From Pseudoneurospora amorphoporcata (lineage: Eukaryota; Ascomycota; Sordariomycetes; Sordariales; Sordariaceae), in assembly GCA_033297205.1 (NCBI GenBank), contig MU859142.1, positions 62,001 through 126,000 on the forward strand: DNA of 64,000 nt, in the 5' to 3' direction. Positions 44,444 to 54,296 of this stretch are shown here, piece after piece. The first letter of the stretch is position 1, and each line of letters opens with the position of its first letter. The position numbers were made by a program, and so were the translations under genes. The notes beneath the pieces are model-generated. The model saw only the letters and a program-made list of their open reading frames with translations. It was not told the origin of the DNA and did no database searches.

Positions 44444-45469
44444 CTCTTGACGGAGTCTGCTCACTGTTTTCGGATGCGAATGCCTCCGGGCGTGTTGTCT
44501 TGCCTGGTGCCGTACTGATGAGGGTCATCTAAGCCTTCGTCAATGCTACATCATCTTGCCTACCCTTAAACGGTCAGCCCTCCGTGCTTGTCATCAAAGC
44601 TGGGAAGTTCACCATTTCTCGGGATTGGGTTTGAGCTGGTTCTCATTCACCTAATGATCTGACGGGAGGAGGCATCCAGGCAGAGCAATACCAGGAGATC
44701 TAGAATCAATGGGGTGGATCAACTTGCTTTCAATTTCTTTTTCTTTTTTGATGGTTTCTAAGAGAAAAGCGGCCATGTATTTTTGTTGCATTTCACAGTT
44801 TGTTTGTTAGAGACGGATACCCGGATACCCGAGAAGAAAGCAAGGAAACTGAAGAGTTTAAAGATACATGGTGCAGTATCGTCAGCGTTTATCGGATTCT
44901 GAAATAATTACTACACCATGTATCTGAGGACATGGAATATGCCTCTGACCGGGCGGAGGACACTGTCGTTACAGAGAGATGAGCGTAATTGCAAGCATTT
45001 GGAAGATTGAAGAAGGCCGGATGTATGTCTGGACAGCGAAAATATAAGTCCTGGTCATCATTCTCTTTGCATAGGGCTTTCCACCATGGTTGCGCTTGTG
45101 ATGCTTATGGTCGTGACAGACAGGCCAAACACCATATTCCATTCCTCGTAGAAGCCGACCATTCTAGCACTCTACCTAGCTTTTCCCCTCCGCCGAGAGC
45201 CTCCCGCTAAAGAGCATCCCGCTCAGGTCACCATCTTCTCATCAGACCTCATCGGAATAAGGACACGAAAATAGCAGCAATGTTCACAACCCATTTTCTC
45301 ACCTGCAACTCCAAGCAAGCAAGAAGCTCACATATGTGCATTCACAATCATTACATTCAAAAGCTAAGTCTAATCATCTGAAACTCTTTATAGCTTTTGT
45401 ATTTTTCCCATCCCATCCGTGCCTGTTCTACACCCAACGTAACGTACTCCAACACACTTAGACAACCAC
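44444..45469. other. Intergenic between convergent genes
   Basis: The two flanking genes converge here, so this is mainly 3' UTR and terminator sequence. No coding frame is supported. Confidence 0.5.
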
Positions 45470-46859
45470 TTAGAGAAGCTTGAGAAGCTTAGCAGCGTGG
45501 TTCTCGATAAGAGCCTCAGTAGGGAAGGACATCTCCTCGAGCCCCGCGGCATAGGGAGTAGGGACATCGGCACCAGTGACACGCTGGGGAGGAGCATCGA
45601 GGTAATCGAAGCCGTACTCGACAGCGAGGGCGACGATCTCAGCACCAACACCGTAGGCGGGGAAGCCGGACTCGACGGTCATGAGACGGCGGGTCTTCTT
45701 GATGGAAGCGATAATGGCGTCCAAGTCAAGGGGCTTGATGGAGCGGAGGTTGATAACCTCAACCTCGACGCCGTACTTCTTCTTGAGGGCCTCGGCAGCG
45801 TCAATCGACTGGCCGACGCAGCGCGACATGGTCACGATGGTCAGGTCCTTGCCGGCGCGCTCGACCTTGGCCTTGCCGATGGGGATCACGAAGTCGTCCT
45901 TCTGGGCGGCTTCGGACATGGGGAAGACCTTGCCGTACATAAGCTCGTTCTCGAGAACGATGACCGGGTTGGGGTCGCGGATGGCGGCCTTGAGAAGACC
46001 CTTGGCGTCCTCGGAGGACCAGGGGGACACGACCTTGAGGCCGGGCACGGAACCGTACCAGGCGCTGTAGTCTTGGGAGTGCTGGGCGCCAACACCGGCG
46101 GCGAAACCGTTGGGGCCGCGGAATGTGATGTTGCAGGGCTGGATACCACCGGACATGTAGAGGGTCTTGGCGGCGGAGTTGACGATGTGATCGATGGACT
46201 GCATGGCGAAGTTGAAGGTCATGAACTCGCACTAGAGGAGGGAAAATAAAGGCACATGGTTAGCTTGTGTGCTTTCTACTACAATGTTTGTTTTCTGCTT
46301 CTTTGCTGTCGTCCTTTCCGTCCTGGCGCGCATTCGCAAGCCATAGTGCTGAACTGATGTTGTTCATAGGGCTATGGCTTGGGACGAACCCAGGCCTCTA
46401 GTGGACCGGGAAGGGCGGGTCTCGAGTCATGGGCTGATCCAGTGCGTCATGATAGGTCCCTCCTTTAGGAAGTTTACTTACGACGGGGTGAAGACCGCTG
46501 AGAGCAGCACCGACGGCGAGACCGGTGAAGCCCATCTCGGTGATAGGTGTGTCGATAACACGCTTTTCGCCGAAGCGATCTAGTAGGCCCTTGGTGACCT
46601 TGTATGCGCCATTGTACTGGGCAACCTCCTCACCCAGGACAAAGACCTTGGGGTTGGACTCGAGCTCCTCGGCCAGGGCCTCGTTCAGGGCATCGCGGAC
46701 CGTGTAGTCCTTGGTACCGGAGGGGGCATCGGCGTAGGTCCGTTTTTGAAGACCGGCGACGGAGGCGGGCTTGAAGAAGGTCGGGGCCGCAGGACGGGCA
46801 ACCTGGACACGCGAGGCCGCGGAAGCCAGGCGGACTGCGGGTCGGAGATAGCGCGACAT
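45470..46859 (-). CDS. pdb1: Pyruvate dehydrogenase E1 component beta subunit, mitochondrial
   Basis: Exons 46482-46859 and 45470-46231 (250-bp intron) give 379 aa starting MSRYLRPAVRLASAASRVQV, an amphipathic Arg/Ala-rich mitochondrial targeting peptide. The transketolase-type domains follow: TVRDALNEALAEELESNPKV, VFVLGEEVAQYNGAYKVTKG, VIDTPITEMGFTGLAVGAAL, CEFMTFNFAMQSIDHIVNSA and GPNGFAAGVGAQHSQDYSAW in the first part, and DLTIVTMSRCVGQSIDAAEA, YGVEVEVINLRSIKPLDLDA and GAEIVALAVEYGFDYLDAP in the C-terminal domain. Together with E1 alpha it decarboxylates pyruvate with thiamine diphosphate in the matrix. The length fits the family closely. The start is the second ATG in the frame; the first (46946) would add a non-mitochondrial leader. 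Confidence 0.96.
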
Positions 46860-48558
46860 GGCTCTGGGTGCTTGGTTGTTCGTGGGTTGGAGAAATATGG
46901 AGAAAAAGAGGGTGTCCCGACTCAGGTCAGAAATAATGCAGTGCACTGACTAGCCGACAGTGGGGAGTCAACGGAATGAAAGGGTTTTGGGTATGACAGG
47001 TGGTTGCCAATTAATTTCTGCCGTCGGTACCGACTGCAGCTTGCAACTCTTTTGAGGATGGGGAAAGAAGGCGCTTGGCTGACTGTTGAGAGCAGTGTCA
47101 GGTTGGGGATGATGTTGATGATCAGGAAAGCAAAAGCAGCAGTTTTTCCAGAGAGAGGGAGGGATTTTTTGGGGCCTTGCACCATCCGCCATCAAAAGAT
47201 ACGGTAGGGAGGGACGGGAGCTTGGATCCAGCTTTCTCGGAACGCCGCACTCGAGCTTTTTCTCACAGCTGGAACGTTGAACCCCAACGCTTCCTCTGCG
47301 CTAGCTTACAAAAGGCCTAGCCAAAGGGTCATCCATGACAGTTCCGTGGGTGTCCTGGCCCCTCGATTGGCTTGATACACCCTGGCCGCCTTCGAAGACA
47401 AGCCCTGGCCCACTGCAATGACAGCTGCGGAGGCAATCGATTTTGGAGGACAACCCTGTCAACGCCGCAACTCCTCACGATCCCGCTTCGCTCACGATAA
47501 GCAAGCTCCTCTAGCTCATAAGCAATGGGCATCGCCGGCTGGCATCGGAGCATTTTCACGGGGCAGTATATAAGGTACATGGTTGCTATCCGTCACAACG
47601 TCAACCAGAGGTCCGAACCCATAATGTCTATGATGGTAAAACGCATTACAAAACGGGCATGCCGGCAATGGCATAGGAAAGACATAGCGGCAACTGTTTG
47701 CCTCGCTGTTGACGGATCTGACGGCGTTGAAAGAGTGGATTGCTGCCCCTCTCTCCAATACACCCCTGCCAAGTTCGTTAGCATGAGACCTCGTCAGGTT
47801 CGTCATAGCCTGAAGGGTCCCGAATATCAATATCGCGACTTCCATTTGAAAGGAAGGCGTCGATCTCCTAAAATTTATATGATTGATAGTTCGAGTTGGG
47901 TTTTGAGCCTCACAAAAGGCGCCAACATGCTCCTTGCCAACCCTCCCAGAGTTGGAGAAGGTCCGTATCTCAATAACACTGGTCTATAACCAATACAGCA
48001 AAGTCCGTTGGGGGCAAACACACAACGCGCCGAAGCCGCGCCGCAGAGGAACACGCTGTATGAACCGCCGGAGTCGGTGTAACACAAATGCCACCGTGTC
48101 ACTCTAGCTCTTCCATTCCGTCCGGATTTTACGGTGTTGCGCATTGGTTGTGCAACAGTTCAACATGACATAAAAACCAACAAAATCATCAGAAAAGCAA
48201 ACAGAATGAAAACGGTTTATGTTGTTTTTCAAAGACGTTGTAGTCAGAGTATATTAAGTTCATTCATACAGGTCATTGTACACGACGTCATAAACTACCT
48301 ATAGCCAACTCTAATGTGCGGTCCTCGTACTGGCTCTTGCTGTAGCCAACATCCAACCTTTCGAACAAAAATCCCGGCCTGTCCGGCAATTATTGATTAA
48401 ATCAGCGTGTAAATGCAATAGTCTGTTGCCGTCCCTCCGTGTCATTATGTTTATCCGCTTCATGATGACCCTAATGTAAACCCCTATATCCCCGCCTGGA
48501 AAAAAAAAATGTACAAAGAAATGGAAATGATTATATGGGGTATCTTTTCAAGCACATT
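46860..48558. other. Intergenic between pdb1 and erg6
   Basis: The first part holds the pdb1 promoter and the last part the erg6 3' flank. A plus-strand frame at 47525-47989 (154 codons) has no domain or promoter and is taken as chance. No RNA gene was seen. Confidence 0.5.
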
Positions 48559-49782
48559 TTAGTTGAGAGGCTTCTTGCCGACCATGAGGTACATGGGGGT
48601 GAAGAGGTTCTTCTTGGCACCGGCGACGAGACCATCGGCACCGCGGGCGAGCGCATCGGCGGTCTTCTTGGTACCCTTGGGGGCAAGGCCGAAGGTCTCG
48701 AGGACACCGGCGAAACCGTGAAGGATGCGACGGGCAGTGTGGGTCATGCGGACGACGGTGAAGAAGTCGAGGTAACTCTGCATGTAGCCGAGCTCACCAG
48801 CAATCGGCCAGTACCAGGGCATGGGGTCATTGCGCTCAGCAAGATCCTCGTGGTGAAGGAGCTCGAAACCGACATTCTTCATGGCGGCGAGACCCTCGCT
48901 GATGGGCACCATGTTGGAGATACCGTTGCCGACCTCAATGGCGAGACGGATGTCACGGTGCTCGACGTTGTCGTTGTCGTAGTTGTCGGTCATGAGCCAC
49001 TCGTAGACACCAAAGACACCACCGGGCTTAAGGACACGGTAGATCTCGCCGTAGACACCCTCGAGCTTGGGAGCATGGACGGTAGCCTCGATGGCGTAGA
49101 CGGCATCGAAGGAGTTGTCGGGGAAGGACATCTGCATGAAATCGCCCTTGACGAACTTGAGCTGACCAGAGAGGCCGTCGCGAACAGCGTAGTGAGTGGC
49201 GCGGTCGATCTGGTAGTCGTTGTTGTTGAGGCCGGTGATGTGGGCGTCGGTGAACTTGGCGATTTCGCGCGCAGGGCCACCAACACCGCAACCAACATCG
49301 AGAACCTTCATGTCCTTCTTGATGCCGATCTGGGAAGCGAGGTAGTGCTCGTGACGGGCAATAGCCTGGTAGAAGGGCTCGCCGGGGGAGAAACGGCAGA
49401 AGTGGAAGCACTGGCCCCAGCCATACTCGTAAAGATCGGTCGCGAGGTTGTAGTAGCTGTAAGGAACACATTGTCAGTCTCCATGTTTTCGCACAAAGCA
49501 AGCATCTTATGAGGCAAGGCGGGGAACTTACTGCCTGGTCAAGGTCGCGTACTCCTTGGTACGGGCCTCGCGATCAGCCTGGGTCTCACCCTCGGCAGTC
49601 TTGTTGTCAAAGTGCTTGAAGTACTCGTCAACGGCGATCTGCTGAGCCTCGGTGTTCTTCTTCAGCAGAGCAGCGACACCACCGGCAGCCTTGGCAGAGT
49701 CGCCGTGCATGACCTTCTTGAACTCAGCATCGCGCTGATGGTCCTCTTTCTCGAGGGCAACAACTTTTGGTGCGGAAGGCAT
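48559..49782 (-). CDS. erg6: Sterol 24-C-methyltransferase
   Basis: Exons 49532-49782 and 48559-49456 (75-bp intron) give 382 aa starting MPSAPKVVALEKEDHQRDAE. ERG6 transfers a methyl group from S-adenosylmethionine to C-24 of zymosterol (or lanosterol in many filamentous fungi) in ergosterol synthesis at the ER and lipid droplets. Visible are the sterol-binding region YYNLATDLYEYGWGQCFHFC, the SAM motif VLDVGCGVGGPAREIA at 135-150, TGLNNNDYQI, GDFMQMSFPDNSFDAVYAIE, VLKPGGVFGVYEWLMTD and the C-terminal sterol methyltransferase domain ending FTPMYLMVGKKPLN. No transmembrane helix is evident. It is divergent from slt11, with 819 bp between the starts. Confidence 0.97.
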
Positions 49783-50601
49783 ATTGATAGATGGTTGTGG
49801 TGTTGAACTGGGGAGAAATATGGAGGAAGGCGGAGAAGATCTCGCAGGCTGTTGAATGAGGGGAAGAAATGAAAGACGGGATAGGCACGAACAAGCAGAA
49901 GACAAGAAGACGTTGCGGTCAGTCGGGATCCTCCATATAAACAAAAAATAATGACCCCGGACCCCTTTCCTCCTCGTGCTCGCTGGCACCTTGCAATTAC
50001 CCCTGGATGAGAGTTATGCCAGGGTGTACAACGATAGCATGCGATAGCTGCTGTATTCCGTCCAGAATAGGCGAATCCCAATCGCCAATTGGCCCGAGCG
50101 CCCCACAAAATGGCCTCGGCCAATCTGAAAGATCCACCGCCTTTTAACTTTCGGGTTGAACCGTGAAACTTGGCGCCAGCGAATTGGGCGAAGCACTCGA
50201 AAGATGCGAACTCGAATTCGAAATCCACGTGAAAGCTCATTCAACTGGGACGGTCTCGCCCTAGTGCCCGTGCGCTTAAAATCCGAATACGAATACCAAA
50301 CCGAGTTGTGAAGGGGTCCTTGGATAGCTTAGCCACGGTTCGGTTTCTTACGATTACGCTGTAACGCGTGTAACAGAAGACGTGGCGTAATTACGCCACA
50401 CTGACCGATAAGAGTTCTGACGGATAACGAATGTCTGGAAAGCCCGAACTTAAGCAGGTCACCTTCGTCAGTCAGTCGAAAGTCGCAAGTTCCAAAGATC
50501 GTCATCATCACCACTGCGCACATCACCGACCACCAACCATCGCGTCACTAGCCGACCTACAACGCGTATCAATCCACAAATAATTTTGCATCAACCTCGA
50601 C
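49783..50601. promoter_or_regulatory. Divergent promoter region of erg6 and slt11
   Basis: This 819-bp stretch separates the two start codons and holds an 18-bp perfect palindrome (50382-50399). No coding frame is supported; the minus-strand frames that extend erg6 upstream lack family similarity. Confidence 0.5.
50382..50399. promoter_or_regulatory. 18-bp perfect palindrome GTGGCGTAATTACGCCAC
   Basis: The dyad reads identically on both strands and lies about 200 bp from the slt11 start and 600 bp from the erg6 start. The core GGCGTAATTACGCC is typical of a site for a dimeric regulator. No known sterol-regulator site is claimed. Confidence 0.4.
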
Positions 50602-51759
50602 ATGCCACCGCAAATTAAACACGATCTCAACCGCTCCGGTTGGGAAGCGACCGACTTCCCCTCCGTTTGCGAAAACTGTCTGCCCGAGAACCCCTACGTC
50701 AAGATGCTCAAGGAAGACTACGGTGCCGAATGCAAGCTCTGTACCCGCCCATTCACCGTCTTCAGCTGGGCTGCCGACCGTGCCCACGCCCGCAAGAAAC
50801 GCACCAACATCTGCCTCACCTGCGCCCGCCTCAAGAACGCCTGCCAATGCTGCATCCTCGATCTTCAGTTTGGTCTACCCATCATCATCAGAGACAAGGC
50901 CCTCGAGCTGGTCGCCCCGGGCCCTCAGAGCGAGATCAACCGCGAGTACTTTGCACAAAACAACGAGCGCGCGATCGAAGAAGGAAGAGCTGGTATCGAG
51001 GAGTACGAGAAGGCGGACGAGAAGGCGAGAGAGCTGCTTCGGAGGCTAGCGCAAAGCAAGCCTTATTTCAGAAAGGGCAGGGAGGTCGACGACGAGGGCA
51101 ACCCTGTTGGCGGATCATCGAGCGGCACAGGAAGGGCGACGGGAGGCAATCCTGCCATGGGAGCTGGTGTTGGAGGAGTCGGTCCGATTCGCACAAGAGA
51201 CTCCAGGGCGGCCGCGGCTGCTGGTGCCAGACCCGGTGGTGGACGACGACCAAACGCAGCCCCGGCACCTCCTCCCGGACCCAAGGATTGGCAGCCGCCT
51301 GCCGATCAGAGCATCATGTCCCTCTTCGTCACCGGTATCGAGGATGACCTGCCCGAGTTCAAGATCCGTGATTTCTTCAAGGCGTTCGGGAAGATCAAGT
51401 CACTGGTTGTGTCGCATATGTCGCATGCCGCTTTTGTCAACTACGAAACTCGGGAGGCTGCTGAGAAGGCTTCGTTGGAGTGCAGGGGCCGTGCTGTCAT
51501 TGCCGGATGCCCCTTGAGGGTTAGATGGAGCGTACCCAAGCCCTTGGGAACAATGAACAAAGAACAGCGCTCGGAGATGCTACGAGATGGTCGGTCAGCC
51601 TTTGGAAGTGCTCAGAAGACAGGCGGTCAAAAGGCGATCGAGGGAGCAAATGCTCAGGGTGGCGCATCAGGAGCGCAGAACGACGACACATCCAACCTCA
51701 CTATCGCAGCGCCGCCCGGTGCGGCAGACGTACAGTATGCCAGTCTTTCTGGCAACTAA
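50602..51759 (+). CDS. slt11: Pre-mRNA-splicing factor SLT11 (Ecm2/RBM22 family)
   Basis: An intronless gene of 385 aa. The N-terminus has the family zinc-binding region: SVCENCLPENPYVKMLKED, ECKLCTRPFTVFSW and NICLTCARLKNACQCCILDL, Cys residues that build the Torus/zinc-finger part. A Gly/Arg/Ala-rich linker follows, then an RRM (SLFVTGIEDDLPEFKIRDFF to CPLRVRWSVPKPL). Ecm2/RBM22 joins the Prp19-related complex and contacts U6 snRNA and the 5' splice site region in the activated spliceosome. The position of the RRM and the C-terminal tail agree with filamentous-fungal Slt11. The start is the first ATG, MPPQIKHDLNRSGWEA. Confidence 0.93.
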   Translation: MPPQIKHDLNRSGWEATDFPSVCENCLPENPYVKMLKEDYGAECKLCTRPFTVFSWAADRAHARKKRTNICLTCARLKNACQCCILDLQFGLPIIIRDKALELVAPGPQSEINREYFAQNNERAIEEGRAGIEEYEKADEKARELLRRLAQSKPYFRKGREVDDEGNPVGGSSSGTGRATGGNPAMGAGVGGVGPIRTRDSRAAAAAGARPGGGRRPNAAPAPPPGPKDWQPPADQSIMSLFVTGIEDDLPEFKIRDFFKAFGKIKSLVVSHMSHAAFVNYETREAAEKASLECRGRAVIAGCPLRVRWSVPKPLGTMNKEQRSEMLRDGRSAFGSAQKTGGQKAIEGANAQGGASGAQNDDTSNLTIAAPPGAADVQYASLSGN

Positions 51760-52026
51760 ACGGGGACAGAAAAGTGCTTTCAATCATGGTATTGCAAGGC
51801 GTTCGGAGGGTATTATGATTTGGCGGTTTGGGCTCAGGGTTTCTCGGATACATGGCATTTCCTAATATCGCATGTGGTCTTCCAGTATTTGTTTACATTG
51901 AGGGGTATCATAGATGATTGATATATATACACGGGCAACAGTACTGTCCTGTTGGTTCATTACGTTCTCACGAACTTGGGTTTCCAAAATCCCTGTTCTT
52001 TTCCAACCGCGACGTTTGTATTCTCT

Positions 52027-52512
52027 TTATGCCGAGCAGCACTTGTGCTCGCCGCCGATCCTGATGTTCTTGTTGCCCAGCTTGATGGTATCGTTGTCGC
52101 CGCGCTCGGTATCCTTGTGAATCCGCAGCTCTGTGAGGAACAACTAGTCAGCAACCGTATCCTATGTAGAACTCGGGCACTTTTGGACTCCACGCACTGT
52201 AGGTCTCGCCGTCCTTGCGGCCCTGGACGACATTGGATCTCAAAAAGCTAGCGACCTCCTCGGCATGCGCAATCGCAGGCGCAATCGTGGGATCGTTGGC
52301 GGGGAGGTTCTGGTTCTCGCGGAAACCACGGCTGATAGACTCGTAGGCAGCGGTAAGGGTGCGGGCATCGCCTACAACAGTGACACAGCCGGTTAGTCCG
52401 GGGAGCTACACAGGCCGGCGGGTGCACCAAGGGGACTGCAGGGGAACATCGTACCATCAAAGGCAACTCTCGCGGCGCGCATGAGGTGACGATAGGCGTG
52501 GAGGGCAGACAT
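52027..52512 (-). CDS. mzm1: Mitochondrial zinc maintenance protein 1, complex III assembly LYR factor
   Basis: Three exons (52455-52512, 52198-52371, 52027-52130) in phase give 111 aa. The N-terminus MSALHAYRHLMRAARVAFDG carries the LYR-type motif (AYRHLMR), followed by DARTLTAAYESISRGFRENQ and NVVQGRKDGETYKLRIHKDT, ERGDNDTIKLGN. The sequence is that of Mzm1 (human LYRM7), a matrix chaperone that holds the Rieske protein before its insertion into complex III. Exon 3 restores the typical C-terminus ERGDNDTIK, which confirms the splice choice (donor GTGCGT, acceptor CTCACAG). It ends IRIGGEHKCCSA. It is divergent from zuo1. Confidence 0.9.
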
Positions 52513-52884
52513 GATGACAATTGCGCTGGTAAACGAGCGTCAGGAAAGGGAATGCAGGGTCAAAAGAAGGTAAATGGTATTCTATCGCCGGGTTACTGGT
52601 CTAACAAGAAGATCGAAGGCTTGTCTGAAAACAGTTGTAGTGACGGCAATACGACCTCCAAAAATGTCGCCCAGGACCGGGTAGGTTTGCCGGCCGGAGT
52701 GGACTTGGAGTTGCGGTGATCGTGATTGGCGGTCGATAAGCACGATGTGGGGAGCTTGGCCATCGAAAAATTTCCAGAAACCCGTAACAGACAACAGAGG
52801 GGCCCCGCCTATACAAGCTTCCAGTTCCTGCGCCTGTCACTGTCTTCCAACCCACCATCACCATCCTCATCATCAACCGCAAAT

Positions 52885-54296
52885 ATGACTACTGTGGTAC
52901 CCCTTCCTCTCCCCACCCTCCCCGAGGGCTGGACCGCCGAGAAGGACTTCAAGCCCATCGGCAAGATCGCCCAGAATGAGGTTACCCAGCGCGCCATCGA
53001 GCCCGTCGGCCCTCACTTCCTCGCCCACGCCCGCCGCGCCCGCCACAAGCGCACCTTCTCCGAGGATGACCGCATCCAGGCCCAGGAGCGCGCCAAGAAC
53101 GTCGAGGAGGACAACGAGAGCGACGTCAGCGAGCCCGAGGACCCCATGATGCTCTCTCGCGATGCCAAGGACTGGAAGGTTAGTGCCCAAAGAGCAATGT
53201 TGCACGGAAACCGCGAGACCCTGACCGCTAACCTGTTTGCGCCCGTCTACAGCAACAAGATCACTACAAGGTTCTTGGCCTCTCCAAGTACCGCTGGAGG
53301 GCCACTGAGGAGCAGATCAAGCGTGCCCACCGCAAGAAGGTCCTCAAGCACCATCCCGATAAGAAGGCTGCCGCCGGCCGCACCGAGGACGACAACTTCT
53401 TCAAGTGCATCCAGAAGGCCACCGAGGTCCTTCTCGACCCCATCAAGCGCCGCCAGTTCGACTCCGTCGACGAGGAGGCCGATGTCGAGCCCCCCACCAA
53501 GAAGCAGCTCCAGAAGGGCAACTTCTACAAGCTCTGGAGCAACGTCTTCAAGGCTGAGGGCCGTTTCAGCAACATCCAGCCCGTCCCCAGCTTCGGCAAC
53601 GAGAACTCCACCCGCGAGGAGGTCGAGAACTTCTACAACTTCTTCTACAACTTCGACAGCTGGAGGTCGTTTGAGTACCTCGATGAGGATGTTCCCGACG
53701 ACAGCGAGTCCCGCGACCAGAGACGCCACACCGAGCGCAAGAACCTCAACAGCCGCAAGAAGAGAAAGGCCGAGGACAACGCTCGTCTCCGCAAGCTGCT
53801 CGACGACTGTTCTGCCGCCGATGAGCGTATCAAGAAGTTCCGCCAGGAAGCCAACGCCGCCAAGAACAAGAAGAAGCTCGAGAAGGAGGCTGCCGAGAAG
53901 AAGGCCGCCGAGGAGGCTGCTGCCAAGAAGGCTGCTGAGGAGGCCGCCGCTAAGGATGCCGAGGAGAAGGCCAAGGCCGACCGTGAGGCCAGCAAGAAGG
54001 CCAAGGAGGCTGCCAAGAACGCTGTCAAGAAGAACAAGCGTGTCCTCCGTGGCTCCGTCAAGGACGCCAACTACTTCGCTGAGGGTGATGCTTCCGCCGC
54101 CACCATCGATGCCGTTCTCGGTGATGTTGAGCTCATCCAGGGCAAGATTGATCCCGATGAGCTCGCTGCTCTCGCTGGCAAGCTCAACGGCCTCAAGGTC
54201 TCTAACGAGATCAAGGCTGTCTGGAACGAGGAGGCCGCCCGCCTCGTCGGTGCCGGCAAGATCAGCGCTGGTGATCTCAAGGCTTTTGCTGCTTAA
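52885..54296 (+). CDS. zuo1: Zuotin, ribosome-associated J-protein (DNAJC2 family)
   Basis: Exons 52885-53178 and 53253-54296 (74-bp intron) give 445 aa. The J domain (99-170) starts QQDHYKVLGLSKYRWRATEE, with the HPD tripeptide at 132-134 that stimulates Hsp70 ATPase. The zuotin homology domain follows (NFYKLWSNVFKAEGRFSNIQ, FYNFFYNFDSWRSFEYLDED), then a long Lys/Ala/Glu-rich charged helix (ribosome-binding middle region) and a C-terminal helical bundle. Zuo1 with Ssz1 forms the ribosome-associated complex that works with Ssb at the tunnel exit. There are no SANT/Myb repeats, unlike animal DNAJC2, as is normal for fungi. The start MTTVVPLPLPTLPEGWTAEK is the first ATG in a good context. Confidence 0.96.

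Noticed and set aside
45497..46249. 250-codon plus-strand frame opposite pdb1
   Set aside because: Mirror of the conserved E1 beta exon; no family similarity of its own.
47525..47989. 154-codon plus-strand frame between pdb1 and erg6
   Set aside because: No domain, no promoter or splice context, composition like spacer.
48535..49512. 325-codon plus-strand frame opposite erg6
   Set aside because: Shadow frame over the ERG6 coding sequence and intron.
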